From: JBBQYD01 sp942493075
Lineage (GTDB): Bacteria; Verrucomicrobiota; Verrucomicrobiia; Limisphaerales; UBA8199
Direction of reading: 5' to 3'
NCBI GenBank assembly: GCA_942493075.1
Contig: OW818681.1
Location: 744,001-808,000 of the forward strand
DNA: 64,000 bases
Below, one piece after another: positions 47,627 to 55,394 of this stretch (position 1 is its first letter; every line of letters starts with the position of its first letter). Under the pieces are notes generated by a model. It searched no databases, had not been told where the DNA came from, and was given only the letters and a program-made list of their open reading frames with translations. The position numbers and the translations under genes are program-made.

Positions 47627-47734
47627 ATCGGGAGTTGTGGAAGCCAGGCGGGCACTCGAAGACCGGTTGCGGGACAGCCAGAAAGCGCGTCGTTTCCACG
47701 AAGAACGGCAGGGTGTGGTTCGGCGGCAAGGGGC

Positions 47735-48781
47735 ATGACTATGAAGCGCAAAATCAGATGGGGAGTGATCGGCTCGGGCGGCATCGCCCGGCGCCGGACC
47801 ATTCCGGAGGGATTCGTGCCGGCACGTAACGCGCAACTCATGGCCGTCTGGGGCGGCAACACGGAAACGAATCAGGAGATAGCCCAACAATTTGAGGCGC
47901 AGGCAGCCGAAAGCCTGGGCGCTTTGCTGGCCAGCGATATCGATGCCGTTTACGTGGCCAGTCCCGTTGCGGCCCATTTGCCGCAGGTCAAAGCATGCGC
48001 CGAAGCAGGCAAACATGTTCTCTGCGAGAAACCGCTCGGCCTAACGGTGGAAGAAGCCGAGGCCATGGCGGCCACTTGCAAAGCCGCGGGAGTGCAGCTA
48101 GGCACCGCGTTCATGATGCGTTACCACTCGCAGCATCAAGCCGCAGTCCGGCTGATCCAGGAAGGCCGGATTGGGAAACCCGTCTTTGCACGAGCTCAGC
48201 TTTCCTGCTGGTATCCTCCGATGGCCAAGGCTTGGAGACAGAACCCCGAACTGGGGGGTGGCGGCTCTCTCATCGATATGGGAAGCCACTGCATCGACCT
48301 GCTGGAAATGCTCTTCGGGCCAGTGCTTGAGGTGAACTGTTTCATCAACCGCACAATTCATTCTTACGCCAGCGAGGATAGCGCAGTTGCACTCTTGAAG
48401 TTTGCGAACGGCGCTCTCGGTTCCGTGGATACGTTTTTCTGCATCCCCGATGACAGCAGCCGCAACGTGCTGGAACTTTATGGTTCCAAGGGCAGCATCA
48501 CGGCGAGCGGCACCATCGGTCAGGGCAGCCAGGGCGCGATGCTCGCACGCCTTGAATCAACGCCTCGCGAGTATGAGGCTCAACAGTCGCGCACCTCGGG
48601 AGACCCTCTGAGAATCTCACCCGAGCCGGTCAACATGTATCGCGCCGAGATCGAAGCCTTCAGCGAATCCATTCTCAAAGGCGAGCCTCAAGAAGGTGCG
48701 GAGATCGGCGTGCGGAACCAAAAGATTATTGCGGCGTGTTATGAGTCAGCACGGACGGGGAGATCCGTTCAGATCAAATGA
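47735..48781 (+). CDS. Gfo/Idh/MocA-family oxidoreductase 1
   Basis: The 348-residue protein is an NAD(P)-dependent sugar or cyclitol dehydrogenase with a Rossmann domain (GVIGSGGIARRR) and the EKP catalytic motif (CEKPLGLTV), followed by the C-terminal dimerisation/substrate domain with GGGSLIDMGSHCIDLLEML. It is cytoplasmic (no signal). It precedes oxidoreductase 2 by 10 bases. A second ATG at 47741 may be the true start. Substrate unknown. Confidence 0.88.
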   Translation: MTMKRKIRWGVIGSGGIARRRTIPEGFVPARNAQLMAVWGGNTETNQEIAQQFEAQAAESLGALLASDIDAVYVASPVAAHLPQVKACAEAGKHVLCEKPLGLTVEEAEAMAATCKAAGVQLGTAFMMRYHSQHQAAVRLIQEGRIGKPVFARAQLSCWYPPMAKAWRQNPELGGGGSLIDMGSHCIDLLEMLFGPVLEVNCFINRTIHSYASEDSAVALLKFANGALGSVDTFFCIPDDSSRNVLELYGSKGSITASGTIGQGSQGAMLARLESTPREYEAQQSRTSGDPLRISPEPVNMYRAEIEAFSESILKGEPQEGAEIGVRNQKIIAACYESARTGRSVQIK

Positions 48782-48791
48782 CTCGATTTGT

Positions 48792-49820
48792 ATGAAAAAG
48801 TTCAACGTTGGCATTGTCGGTTATGGCTGGGTTTCAGCCGCCCATATCGATGCCATTCGCGCGACCACACAAGGGCGCGTCACTGCGGTGTGTTCCGCTC
48901 GCAAACTCGATCCGGCGGAGCTCCAGGCACGACATGGCACGCCGTTGAGGGTTTACAATGATTTTGAGGAAATGCTGGCGGACCCGGACATTCAGGTGGT
49001 CTCGCTTTGTGGTTATCCAAAGCAACATGCCGCCCAGGCGATTCGCGCCGCCCAGGCAGGAAAGCACCTGATCATTGAGAAACCCCTCTGTCTTTCCATG
49101 CGCGACTTGAAGGCGATGCAGCGCGCCATTACGAAGGCGGGTGTTCGGACCTGCGTTTGTTTTGAATGCAGATTTTCCAGCCAGTTCCAGGCAACGCGCG
49201 CTGTGATTGATCAGGGGTTACTTGGAACTTTGCACTATGGAGAGGTGGACTATTACCACGGCATCGGCCCTTGGTATTCCGAGTTCCGCTGGTGCACAAG
49301 CCGGGCCGAAGCCGGGAGTTCCTTGTTGGAAGCCGGATGCCATGCCATGGATGCCCTGCTGCTTTGCATGGGCGATGAAGTCGTGGAGGTATCCTCGTAT
49401 GGAACCAAGTCCCAAAGCGAAACGTTCGCTCCTTACGAATATCCCACTACCACGGTAACCATGCTGAAGTTCAAAGGCGGGGCGGTTGGCAAATGCACTT
49501 CCTCAATCGATTGCCTGCAACCTTACTATTTTCACACCCACCTGACCGGCAGCAAGGGCAGCCTCTTGGATAACAAATTTCATTCGATCGATCTGAATTC
49601 CGATCGGATTGGCTGGAATACGTTAGCCATGAAACTGCTCGATTCAGGTGATGTCTCCGATCATCCCTATAAAACCCAGTTTCAGGCTTTCTTTGACGCC
49701 CTGGAGCAGAACAAGGAAATGCCTCTCACCGGTCTCGCCGATGCGGTCAAAACACACGAAATCGTATTTGCCGCGGACCGTTCCGCTCAACTTGGCCGTC
49801 CAGTCAGGCTTAAACCATGA
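48792..49820 (+). CDS. Gfo/Idh/MocA-family oxidoreductase 2
   Basis: The 342-residue protein has GIVGYGWVSAAHIDAI (dinucleotide motif) and the catalytic IEKPLCLSM. The C-terminal domain contains FRWCTSRAEAGSSLLEAGCHAMDALLLCMG, the acidic/His substrate pocket motif. The ATG at 48792 is chosen over longer reading from 48696, which overlaps the previous gene. It shares only family-level likeness with oxidoreductase 1, so the two likely act on different intermediates. The next gene starts 31 bases downstream. Confidence 0.88.
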   Translation: MKKFNVGIVGYGWVSAAHIDAIRATTQGRVTAVCSARKLDPAELQARHGTPLRVYNDFEEMLADPDIQVVSLCGYPKQHAAQAIRAAQAGKHLIIEKPLCLSMRDLKAMQRAITKAGVRTCVCFECRFSSQFQATRAVIDQGLLGTLHYGEVDYYHGIGPWYSEFRWCTSRAEAGSSLLEAGCHAMDALLLCMGDEVVEVSSYGTKSQSETFAPYEYPTTTVTMLKFKGGAVGKCTSSIDCLQPYYFHTHLTGSKGSLLDNKFHSIDLNSDRIGWNTLAMKLLDSGDVSDHPYKTQFQAFFDALEQNKEMPLTGLADAVKTHEIVFAADRSAQLGRPVRLKP

Positions 49821-49851
49821 TCTCCCGGAAAACCAAAAGCCTTTTACTACC

Positions 49852-51201
49852 ATGCAAACTAAGAATCCGATCAACACTCCCGTGAACCGCCGCAGCTTCC
49901 TCAAAACATCCGCTGCCGTGACTGGCATCGCTCTAGTCGGCGCGTTGGATGTCAGCCGTTTCGCACATGCGGCTGAAAACAACACCATCAAACTTGGCCT
50001 AATCGGGTGCGGCGGACGCGGCACCGGAGCTGCCGGCGATGCGTTGACCGGTGATGCGGGCACTCAACTCTGGGCTGCCGCGGACATTTTTCCGGACAAA
50101 ATCGAAGGCGCGGTTAAGACCCTCTCCCCGATGTTTCCCGACCGGATCAAAGTGCCGAAGGAACGGCAATTCTCAGGCCTGGACGGTTATCGGAAGGTGA
50201 TTGAAAACTGCGATGTGGTTTTGATCGCTTGCGCGTCACGGTTCCATCCGGACTACGGGCTGGCAGCAGTACAGGCCAAGAAACATGTGTTCATTGAAAA
50301 GCCCGGCGCTGTAGACGTAGCAGGAGTTGAGAAGCTGCGTCAGATCGATGAAATTTCCAAACAGAACGGAACCGGTGTCTTGGCTGGGGTCACCTATCGA
50401 TATCACCTTGGACGCCGCGAGGCCATCAAACGCATTCAGGACGGAGAGATCGGTGAAATTGTGGCGATTCAGTGCGATTACCTGCGTGGCCCTTATCGAC
50501 TCATCGAGCGCCAATCCGAGTGGAGTGAGTTGGAATATCAGCTACGGAATTGGTATCACTTTAGCTGGCTATCGGGAGACGACATCCCGCAATCACTTAT
50601 CCACAACTTGGATTCCGCGCTCTGGGCGCTGGGAGATGTGATGCCTGACCAGGCGCACGGCATGGGCGGAAGATCAACTCACTTTGAAGCCGCTATGGGC
50701 ACTTCGTTTGATCATCACCAGGTCACCTATGAATATGCAAATGGATTGCGCATCTACGGTTCCTGCCGGACCGCCACAGGATGCCATGGTTACAATCATG
50801 ACATTTTCCATGGCACTAAAGCGCGGTGCCACTTCGCTGGCTTTGACAAGCCCTACTTCACCGACCTGAAAGGCAAAATCATTTGGCGCGCCGGGGGCAC
50901 TTCGCCGATAAAATCGCCCTATGAGCAGGAGCACCTGGAATTCCTGCAATCCATCCGGGAAGGGAAACCGTTCCAACGTGCCAAGGTGCTCGCCGACTCC
51001 ACAATGGCCACCATCCTGGGAATGCTCGCCGTTTACTCAGGCCAGAAGGTCTCCTGGCAGGAAGCCGTTGATTCAAAATTTGCCTTCCCGCCGGCGGGCG
51101 AAATCACGATGCAGACAGAACCGCCTGTAAAGCCTGGTGCTGATGGAATCTACCCAGTGGCGATCCCGGGGCAAACGAAGCTGATACAAAAAACGGCGTA
51201 G
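49852..51201 (+). CDS. Tat-exported Gfo/Idh/MocA-family oxidoreductase 3
   Basis: The 449-residue protein begins with a twin-arginine signal (NRRSFLKTSAAV, then a hydrophobic stretch ending AHAA) and then the Rossmann motif GLIGCGGRGTG and the EKP motif (FIEKPGAVDV). Tat export of a dinucleotide-bound dehydrogenase suggests cofactor-loaded folding in the cytosol and action outside. A C-terminal Pro/Lys-rich tail follows the core. ATG at 49852 is directly before the signal; the reading frame upstream overlaps oxidoreductase 2 and is not used. It ends the operon. Confidence 0.9.
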   Translation: MQTKNPINTPVNRRSFLKTSAAVTGIALVGALDVSRFAHAAENNTIKLGLIGCGGRGTGAAGDALTGDAGTQLWAAADIFPDKIEGAVKTLSPMFPDRIKVPKERQFSGLDGYRKVIENCDVVLIACASRFHPDYGLAAVQAKKHVFIEKPGAVDVAGVEKLRQIDEISKQNGTGVLAGVTYRYHLGRREAIKRIQDGEIGEIVAIQCDYLRGPYRLIERQSEWSELEYQLRNWYHFSWLSGDDIPQSLIHNLDSALWALGDVMPDQAHGMGGRSTHFEAAMGTSFDHHQVTYEYANGLRIYGSCRTATGCHGYNHDIFHGTKARCHFAGFDKPYFTDLKGKIIWRAGGTSPIKSPYEQEHLEFLQSIREGKPFQRAKVLADSTMATILGMLAVYSGQKVSWQEAVDSKFAFPPAGEITMQTEPPVKPGADGIYPVAIPGQTKLIQKTA

Positions 51202-51552
51202 GATTCCGACGGGACATACCGCGTGGTCGCACGAAGGCGCAGACCGAAAGGAATGATTCATCCGTTCGGGTCGTGGTGGCGCGTATGCGGTTTAGCTTGT
51301 TCGTCGGGTGTTTAAATCGAGCGAAAGATGGGTGCTAGCATCGCGAGACAAACGCCGGCTAAGGCGGAGTGCGCAGGCGGTAATCCGCAAAATGTTCTCT
51401 TGGTTTAAGTGCGATCTAAGCACGACACACAACCGGTCCGTTCAGCATTCCTGGACGTTGGGGATGCGGCGCAGAGGAAGCACCGCCTTGGGATTACGGA
51501 ATGCACTTTAGATCGGTACTGTGGGTAGAAAGAATCCGAAAGATAAGTTGTT
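51202..51552. other. Non-coding gap with weak inverted repeats
   Basis: No gene is supported in this stretch. Weak complementary arms are visible: GTAATCC (about 51381) with GGATTAC (about 51491), and GATCTAAG (about 51413) with CTTTAGATC (about 51507). Their order is not nested, so a single simple hairpin is unlikely. It may be a decayed mobile element or an intergenic repeat. Confidence 0.35.
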
Positions 51553-51600
51553 CCTGGTTCATCGGGTTGGCGCGAAACAGCGCCAACTCGATGAACCAGG
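51553..51600. repeat. Long palindrome beside IS110 element
   Basis: Two 21-base arms (51553-51573 and 51580-51600) are complementary in 20 of 21 positions, the exception being a G-T pair, around the six-base loop GAAACA. The inner stem is GGTTGGCGC / GCGCCAAC. It lies 70 bases beyond the transposase stop. Its core GCGCGAAACAGCGC resembles the core of the 53463 and 39031 palindromes. Confidence 0.75.
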
Positions 51601-51633
51601 GTGGAATCAAAGGCGGCGATAGCTTTCCATGGA

Positions 51634-51658
51634 CCTGCCTAACGACGGCAGGATTTTT
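51634..51658 (+). terminator. Weak rho-independent terminator-like hairpin
   Basis: CCTGCC (51634-51639) pairs with GGCAGG (51647-51652) across TAACGAC, followed by ATTTTT. It points along the plus strand, at the downstream side of the oxidoreductase operon and just before the antisense of the transposase. May serve to protect the element from read-through. Confidence 0.4.
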
Positions 51659-51670
51659 GGGAGGGCAAAG

Positions 51671-53001
51671 CTAGGTTTTCATAGGGTTTTGCATAGGGGC
51701 TAGTGTTAGTCCAAGTCTCCTGGCCCGGCGGGCTAATGTCGTATGTTCTGTCTGCAGTACTTTTTCCTCATACTTGGCCAGACCATGCTCCACGTAAGCT
51801 AATCCGTGGACCATCACTCTCCAGAACATTGCTCCAAGCTTGCGAGCCAGTGCCCTGCTTGCTACCAGGCCGCCGCTGCGGCTTCGGATTCTTCGATAGA
51901 ACCCTCCCAAGGCTCGATCATTTGTCTTGCCCACCGCTCGGGCAATCACACATAAGAGTCGGCCTGCTTTGTTGGTTGATCGCTTCTCCGATCTGCGCCG
52001 CTTGCCGCTCTGATGGGTCCCGGGAGCCAGCCCCAGCCACGAGGTAAACCTCTTTTCGTTCTCCCAATGGGCTTTGAGGTCGGTTCCAACCTCCGAAACC
52101 AACCGTAGCAGTGTGTGCTCAGTTATCCCGGGCAGCTTTGTCGCATCCTTGCCGTCACAGAGTTTCCAGAGCAACTTCAGCAACCCATCTATCTGCGGAG
52201 TGTTGCTCTTGTTCTTTCGGTCCGACTTGGGCAACTCCCCAGGGGGATCGGCCTTGTGCTCCGTCATTTTCTTGAGCACCTCTTCCAGAGCCTGATCGCA
52301 TTCGGCAATCCGGGCGCGATAAAACTCCCAGGCTGCCAAGGCTTGGCGCAGGGCAAAGAGGTGCTCTTGCTTCCACGTCCCTCGCAGCGCTTCGCACACA
52401 CGCTTGGCTTTCTTCTTCTGGATCGTCGGGTCGCACAATGCCAGCAGTTTCTCCGGATCGCGCTCTCCCTCAAGAATAGCTCTCACCATCTTTAATCCAC
52501 TCACTCCGGTCAGATCGCTGATCACGTCATGAATTTTGATGTTCATTCGCTCCAGTGCTTTCTGCATATGCTGCTCGCTCGTGGCGCAACTGGAGATGTG
52601 ATCGGCGCGCAAACGCAAATAATCCTGCAAACGCCGGATATGATCGGGCGGAACAAATCCCGCCCTGAGCAACCCATGCGCATGCAAGGTCGCCTGCCAT
52701 TGACAATCACTCATGTCGGTCTTGCGGCCTGGCAGGTTGCGAACGCATGCTTCCCGTTCACCATGATCGGATTGAGACCGGCTTTTTCCAGCACCTCATA
52801 CGGACAAAGCCAGTAAATCCCGGTCGCTTCCATCGCCACTGTGTTGACCCCTTGCTCCAGCAGGTAGTCGCGCAATGCGTGCAACTCGGTGGTGGTCGAG
52901 CCAAACACCTTGGGCGGCCCGCCAGCAACTGACACATGCATTTGCTCACTGCCCACGTCAATAGCAGCGGCTTTGGGATTGAGAACAGGAAGACTATTCA
53001 T
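51671..53001 (-). pseudogene. IS110-family transposase, interrupted by a frameshift
   Basis: Two adjacent frames make up one transposase. The N-terminal part (from the ATG at 53001) has the RuvC-like DEDD motif residues D15 (AAIDVGS) and E58 (VAMEATGIYW). It runs into a stop at 52711 in the wrong frame; the other frame continues RNLPGRKTDMSDCQW with the third and fourth DEDD Asp residues, then the C-terminal Transposase_20-type domain (LPGITEHTLLRLVSEVG; SWLGLAPGTHQSGKRR). A change near 52741-52750, at GCATGC (a two-base gain or one-base loss), separates them. IS110 is not known for programmed frameshifting, so the gene is probably dead, unless the base call is wrong. Confidence 0.85.
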
Positions 53002-53462
53002 GCTTTACCTTTGGTTTGCTGCCCACACCTCCGTGCCTGTTGGGTAGGATACAACACGAATCTTTCCAGCGGGAAACCCGCCCAACCTCCGCAGTGCGAA
53101 AGCCAGGCTAAGCTCTCCAAACGATACGCACGTTACCAACAGGAGCCAGTCTACCGAACGAGCAGCCTTGCGGCGCATCAAATTAACCACGGCCATGCTG
53201 CACGTTGGTATGGACACGCGAATACCCTATAAGGTCCATGGCCACGATGCGATTCCTTTTAGGAATTGGAGGCTACCCACAGTCCGGATTTCGCTTTGTG
53301 TAGCAGGCGCACATTGGAATCGCAACGCCCTTAGGAGAGGTAGAGAGGTGACGGACTCTGAAACTGACAAAACTAGGTAGGGACTTGTCCGCGGTGGGAT
53401 CCGAGCTGAAACCTGAAATAGGTTTGGATTCCCCTGCATTCCGACGGCATGTCAGCATTTAG
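53002..53462 (-). ncRNA. Candidate IS110 bridge RNA region
   Basis: The stretch upstream of the transposase ATG has no supported gene over 460 bases. In IS110-group elements this end is transcribed into the bridge RNA that binds donor and target DNA through two loops. A short hairpin (GCGGG-AAA-CCCGC near 53069) is visible, but I could not match loops to target sequence by eye. Assignment rests on family knowledge and position. Confidence 0.3.
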
Positions 53463-53497
53463 CCAGGGGTTGCGCGAGGAACGAGCGCAACCCCTGG
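53463..53497. repeat. Perfect palindrome with GAGGAACGA loop
   Basis: CCAGGGGTTGCGC (53463-53475) and GCGCAACCCCTGG (53485-53497) form a perfect 13-base stem around the loop GAGGAACGA. A closely related element, with the same loop start and stem-proximal GCGC, occurs at 39031-39062. Confidence 0.75.
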
Positions 53498-53516
53498 TAA
53501 GGAAATAGAACGCAAA

Positions 53517-53535
53517 CGACCCCAGTTAGGGGTCG
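53517..53535 (-). terminator. Candidate terminator for minus-strand membrane pair
   Basis: CGACCCC (53517-53523) pairs perfectly with GGGGTCG (53529-53535) across AGTTA. Read on the minus strand it follows the stop at 53609 by about 74 bases and is trailed by TTTGCGTT, a weak T-run. Could equally be part of the palindrome group around 53463. Confidence 0.4.
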
Positions 53536-53608
53536 CAGGTTCCTGATCGGGGTTATCAAATCAGAGAAGAACGCTTTAGCGCGGGTTCGTGAAGGTGCGG
53601 AACGAATA

Positions 53609-53962
53609 TCACACTCTGGTGTTTAGGGGCGCTTGTTCAGGTATCTCTTGTTGTGCCTTCCGGCGCCTTTCAACACACCTGTTGAACCCAGCAAGGATAC
53701 CCGCCGTTATCAAAGACGCAGGGACAAGCAGAATAAAGGCCACATAGATCAGCAGGTGGATCAACCCGAGGGTGGCTGCTGTTTGCCAACTCACGTTCAG
53801 ATTGGCAGAGGTGCCACTCAGGAAGGTGGTGTATTCTCGCAACCCCGCCAGTTCCGAGATCCCGAAGAGAATTGTGATGATCGCTGCTCTCGCAATGAAA
53901 GCCGTTGGGGAAAAGCTGTCAGCCTTCCAAACTCGCCCAAGCATTCTGAGAATTGTTTTCAT
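53609..53962 (-). CDS. Small membrane protein of unknown function
   Basis: The 117-residue protein has two long hydrophobic segments (about 21-39 and 59-92; the second is long enough for two passes) and a basic C-terminal tail (RRRKAQQE). I do not recognise it. The ATG at 53962 overlaps the stop of the upstream gene (TGA at 53959-53961) by 4 bases, so translation is coupled; longer reading to 54043 is not needed. Confidence 0.6.
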   Translation of the reverse strand: MKTILRMLGRVWKADSFSPTAFIARAAIITILFGISELAGLREYTTFLSGTSANLNVSWQTAATLGLIHLLIYVAFILLVPASLITAGILAGFNRCVERRRKAQQEIPEQAPLNTRV

Positions 53963-55149
53963 GGTCTGGCTGTCCTTTCCCAGAGCGGCCCGAGCACGCT
54001 CGCATACAACAGGGCGGCATCCCCGACTTGGTTGCTCGCACAATACTTTCGCTCGCCATTCACAACAGAGGGGAAGGCTGCCATGTCCAACGTCGCGCTC
54101 AAAGCTTGCAGGAAATTCCAGTCCTTAAAAGTCGAAGCCGCCATAAAAGCCATTCCGCTGGACCCGGCACTCACCTCGAAGCCGGGTATCACCACTCCTG
54201 AATCAATATCTTTGGGTCCTTGCCATGACGCTGGCCACTCAGTGCCGTAGCCAAACCCGAGAACCACCTTGCCAAGCTCTTTGCGAGCCCTCTCATACTG
54301 GTCCCGAGCAAACTCCTCATCGACCACACTCAAACAATGGACCACCATCCAGATGGTCGATCCTTCCGGACCATCCAACGAGGTGCCATCCGTCTGGAAG
54401 CTGGACACCAGTAAACCGGTTTCCTTGTGAAGGAGTTTTTGCTTGGCCAACTGAATCCACCTGCTGCACAGGGCGGAATGATCCGTACCATCGAGCCGGT
54501 CCGCGATCTTGAATGCAGCCAGCGCCACCGCATGATCAAAGGTCCAGCATTCATCCGGGTAACTCTCCGCCGCCATAACCGGATTGGCACGCCAGCACTT
54601 TTCGATTGCCTGCAAACGCTCTGTCATCGGCTGCTTGTAGGCGGGTTCCTCCTGAAGCATGCGGCGGGCTCCCATCATCAAAGCGATCTCTCCATCGATA
54701 AAGAGGCTTCTGGCCGGCTTCACCACGTAAGGCCTGCTCTTCGCATACGGCATCAGAAAAACGTAGATTCCGTTCTCCCTTTCGATCCTCACGGTCTCCT
54801 GAATGATCTGGTCAATCACTGGCAAGTATTGCGCTTTCATATCAGGCTCGCGCAGCCCCATATTCACCAGCGACCAGACAAGAAAACTTCGGCCCATGAA
54901 ATCCCACTCCGCATTGCTCCCGCGCATCTTCTTCAGTTCCGCAGATCTCAACGCAGGATCGGTCCACAGTCTTAAATGGCGGGCTGCCAACTCACGAGCT
55001 TTCGGGGATATGCCCTCCTGGCGATAGAAATTAGAGACTGGTTTCTTAAAAAACAGGTGCAGGCAGGGCAGCCATACAGCCAATGCCAGGCAGAAGGCGC
55101 ACAGTGCAAGACCCGCAGACTTTAGACCGAGCTTGAGCTTTGAGTTCAT
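53959..55149 (-). CDS. Membrane-anchored all-helical (alpha/alpha toroid-like) protein
   Basis: The 396-residue protein has an N-terminal hydrophobic segment (about 10-30), probably a signal anchor, then a helical body. Helical repeats with ECWTFDHAVALAAFKIADRL, GTSLDGPEGSTIWMVVHCLSV and SSGMAFMAASTF are like alpha/alpha barrels seen in glycoside-processing or linalool dehydratase-like enzymes; the match is weak and I do not assign a reaction. It overlaps the small membrane gene downstream. A palindromic site at 55249 lies 100 bases upstream. Confidence 0.6.
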   Translation of the reverse strand: MNSKLKLGLKSAGLALCAFCLALAVWLPCLHLFFKKPVSNFYRQEGISPKARELAARHLRLWTDPALRSAELKKMRGSNAEWDFMGRSFLVWSLVNMGLREPDMKAQYLPVIDQIIQETVRIERENGIYVFLMPYAKSRPYVVKPARSLFIDGEIALMMGARRMLQEEPAYKQPMTERLQAIEKCWRANPVMAAESYPDECWTFDHAVALAAFKIADRLDGTDHSALCSRWIQLAKQKLLHKETGLLVSSFQTDGTSLDGPEGSTIWMVVHCLSVVDEEFARDQYERARKELGKVVLGFGYGTEWPASWQGPKDIDSGVVIPGFEVSAGSSGMAFMAASTFKDWNFLQALSATLDMAAFPSVVNGERKYCASNQVGDAALLYASVLGPLWERTARP

Positions 55150-55248
55150 ACAAGGTTATGAGTTCTGAGGAATATCAATGCGGCTGACAGCCGCCGCCTG
55201 TCTTCGACCCATCTGGATTCAGGTGTGTTAAGCAGCGTCATATTGATA

Positions 55249-55267
55249 TACTTTGCGTTACAAAGTA
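55249..55267. promoter_or_regulatory. Candidate repressor operator TACTTTG-N5-CAAAGTA
   Basis: TACTTTG and CAAAGTA form a perfect 7-base inverted repeat with spacer CGTTA. It lies in the divergent gap (55150-55394) between the membrane-pair operon and the giant delta-60 gene, so could control either. Such sites are typical of winged-helix repressors (PadR- or MarR-like), but no such regulator gene is near. Confidence 0.45.
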
Positions 55268-55394
55268 ATAGACGTCAATTCTCTTCATTTGTTCAAACGG
55301 AACCAGTAAGAAAGCTTGGCTCTAAACGCAGGGTATCTCACGGAGTTACTCTTGACAAACTTGGCCTTATCCTCTCTGATGCTCATCGATCATT

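Larger units (their letters stand above)
51601..53462 (-). mobile_element. IS110-family insertion sequence (boundaries approximate)
   Basis: The element holds an IS110-type transposase (51671-53001) with a long non-coding stretch on the start side (53002-53462), as usual for the IS110 group, where the long left end encodes the bridge RNA. IS110 elements lack clear terminal inverted repeats, so ends cannot be set by eye; I bound the element by the two strong palindromes that lie outside it. Different base usage from neighbours is not obvious. Confidence 0.55.

Noticed and set aside
46586..48016. Minus-strand frame of 476 codons
   Set aside because: It crosses three genes on the opposite strand (Tat protein, NagB-like, oxidoreductase 1) and has no recognisable motif.
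52936..53232. Plus-strand frame of 98 codons over the left end of the IS110 element
   Set aside because: It starts antisense inside the transposase and has no motif; the region is better explained as non-coding IS end.
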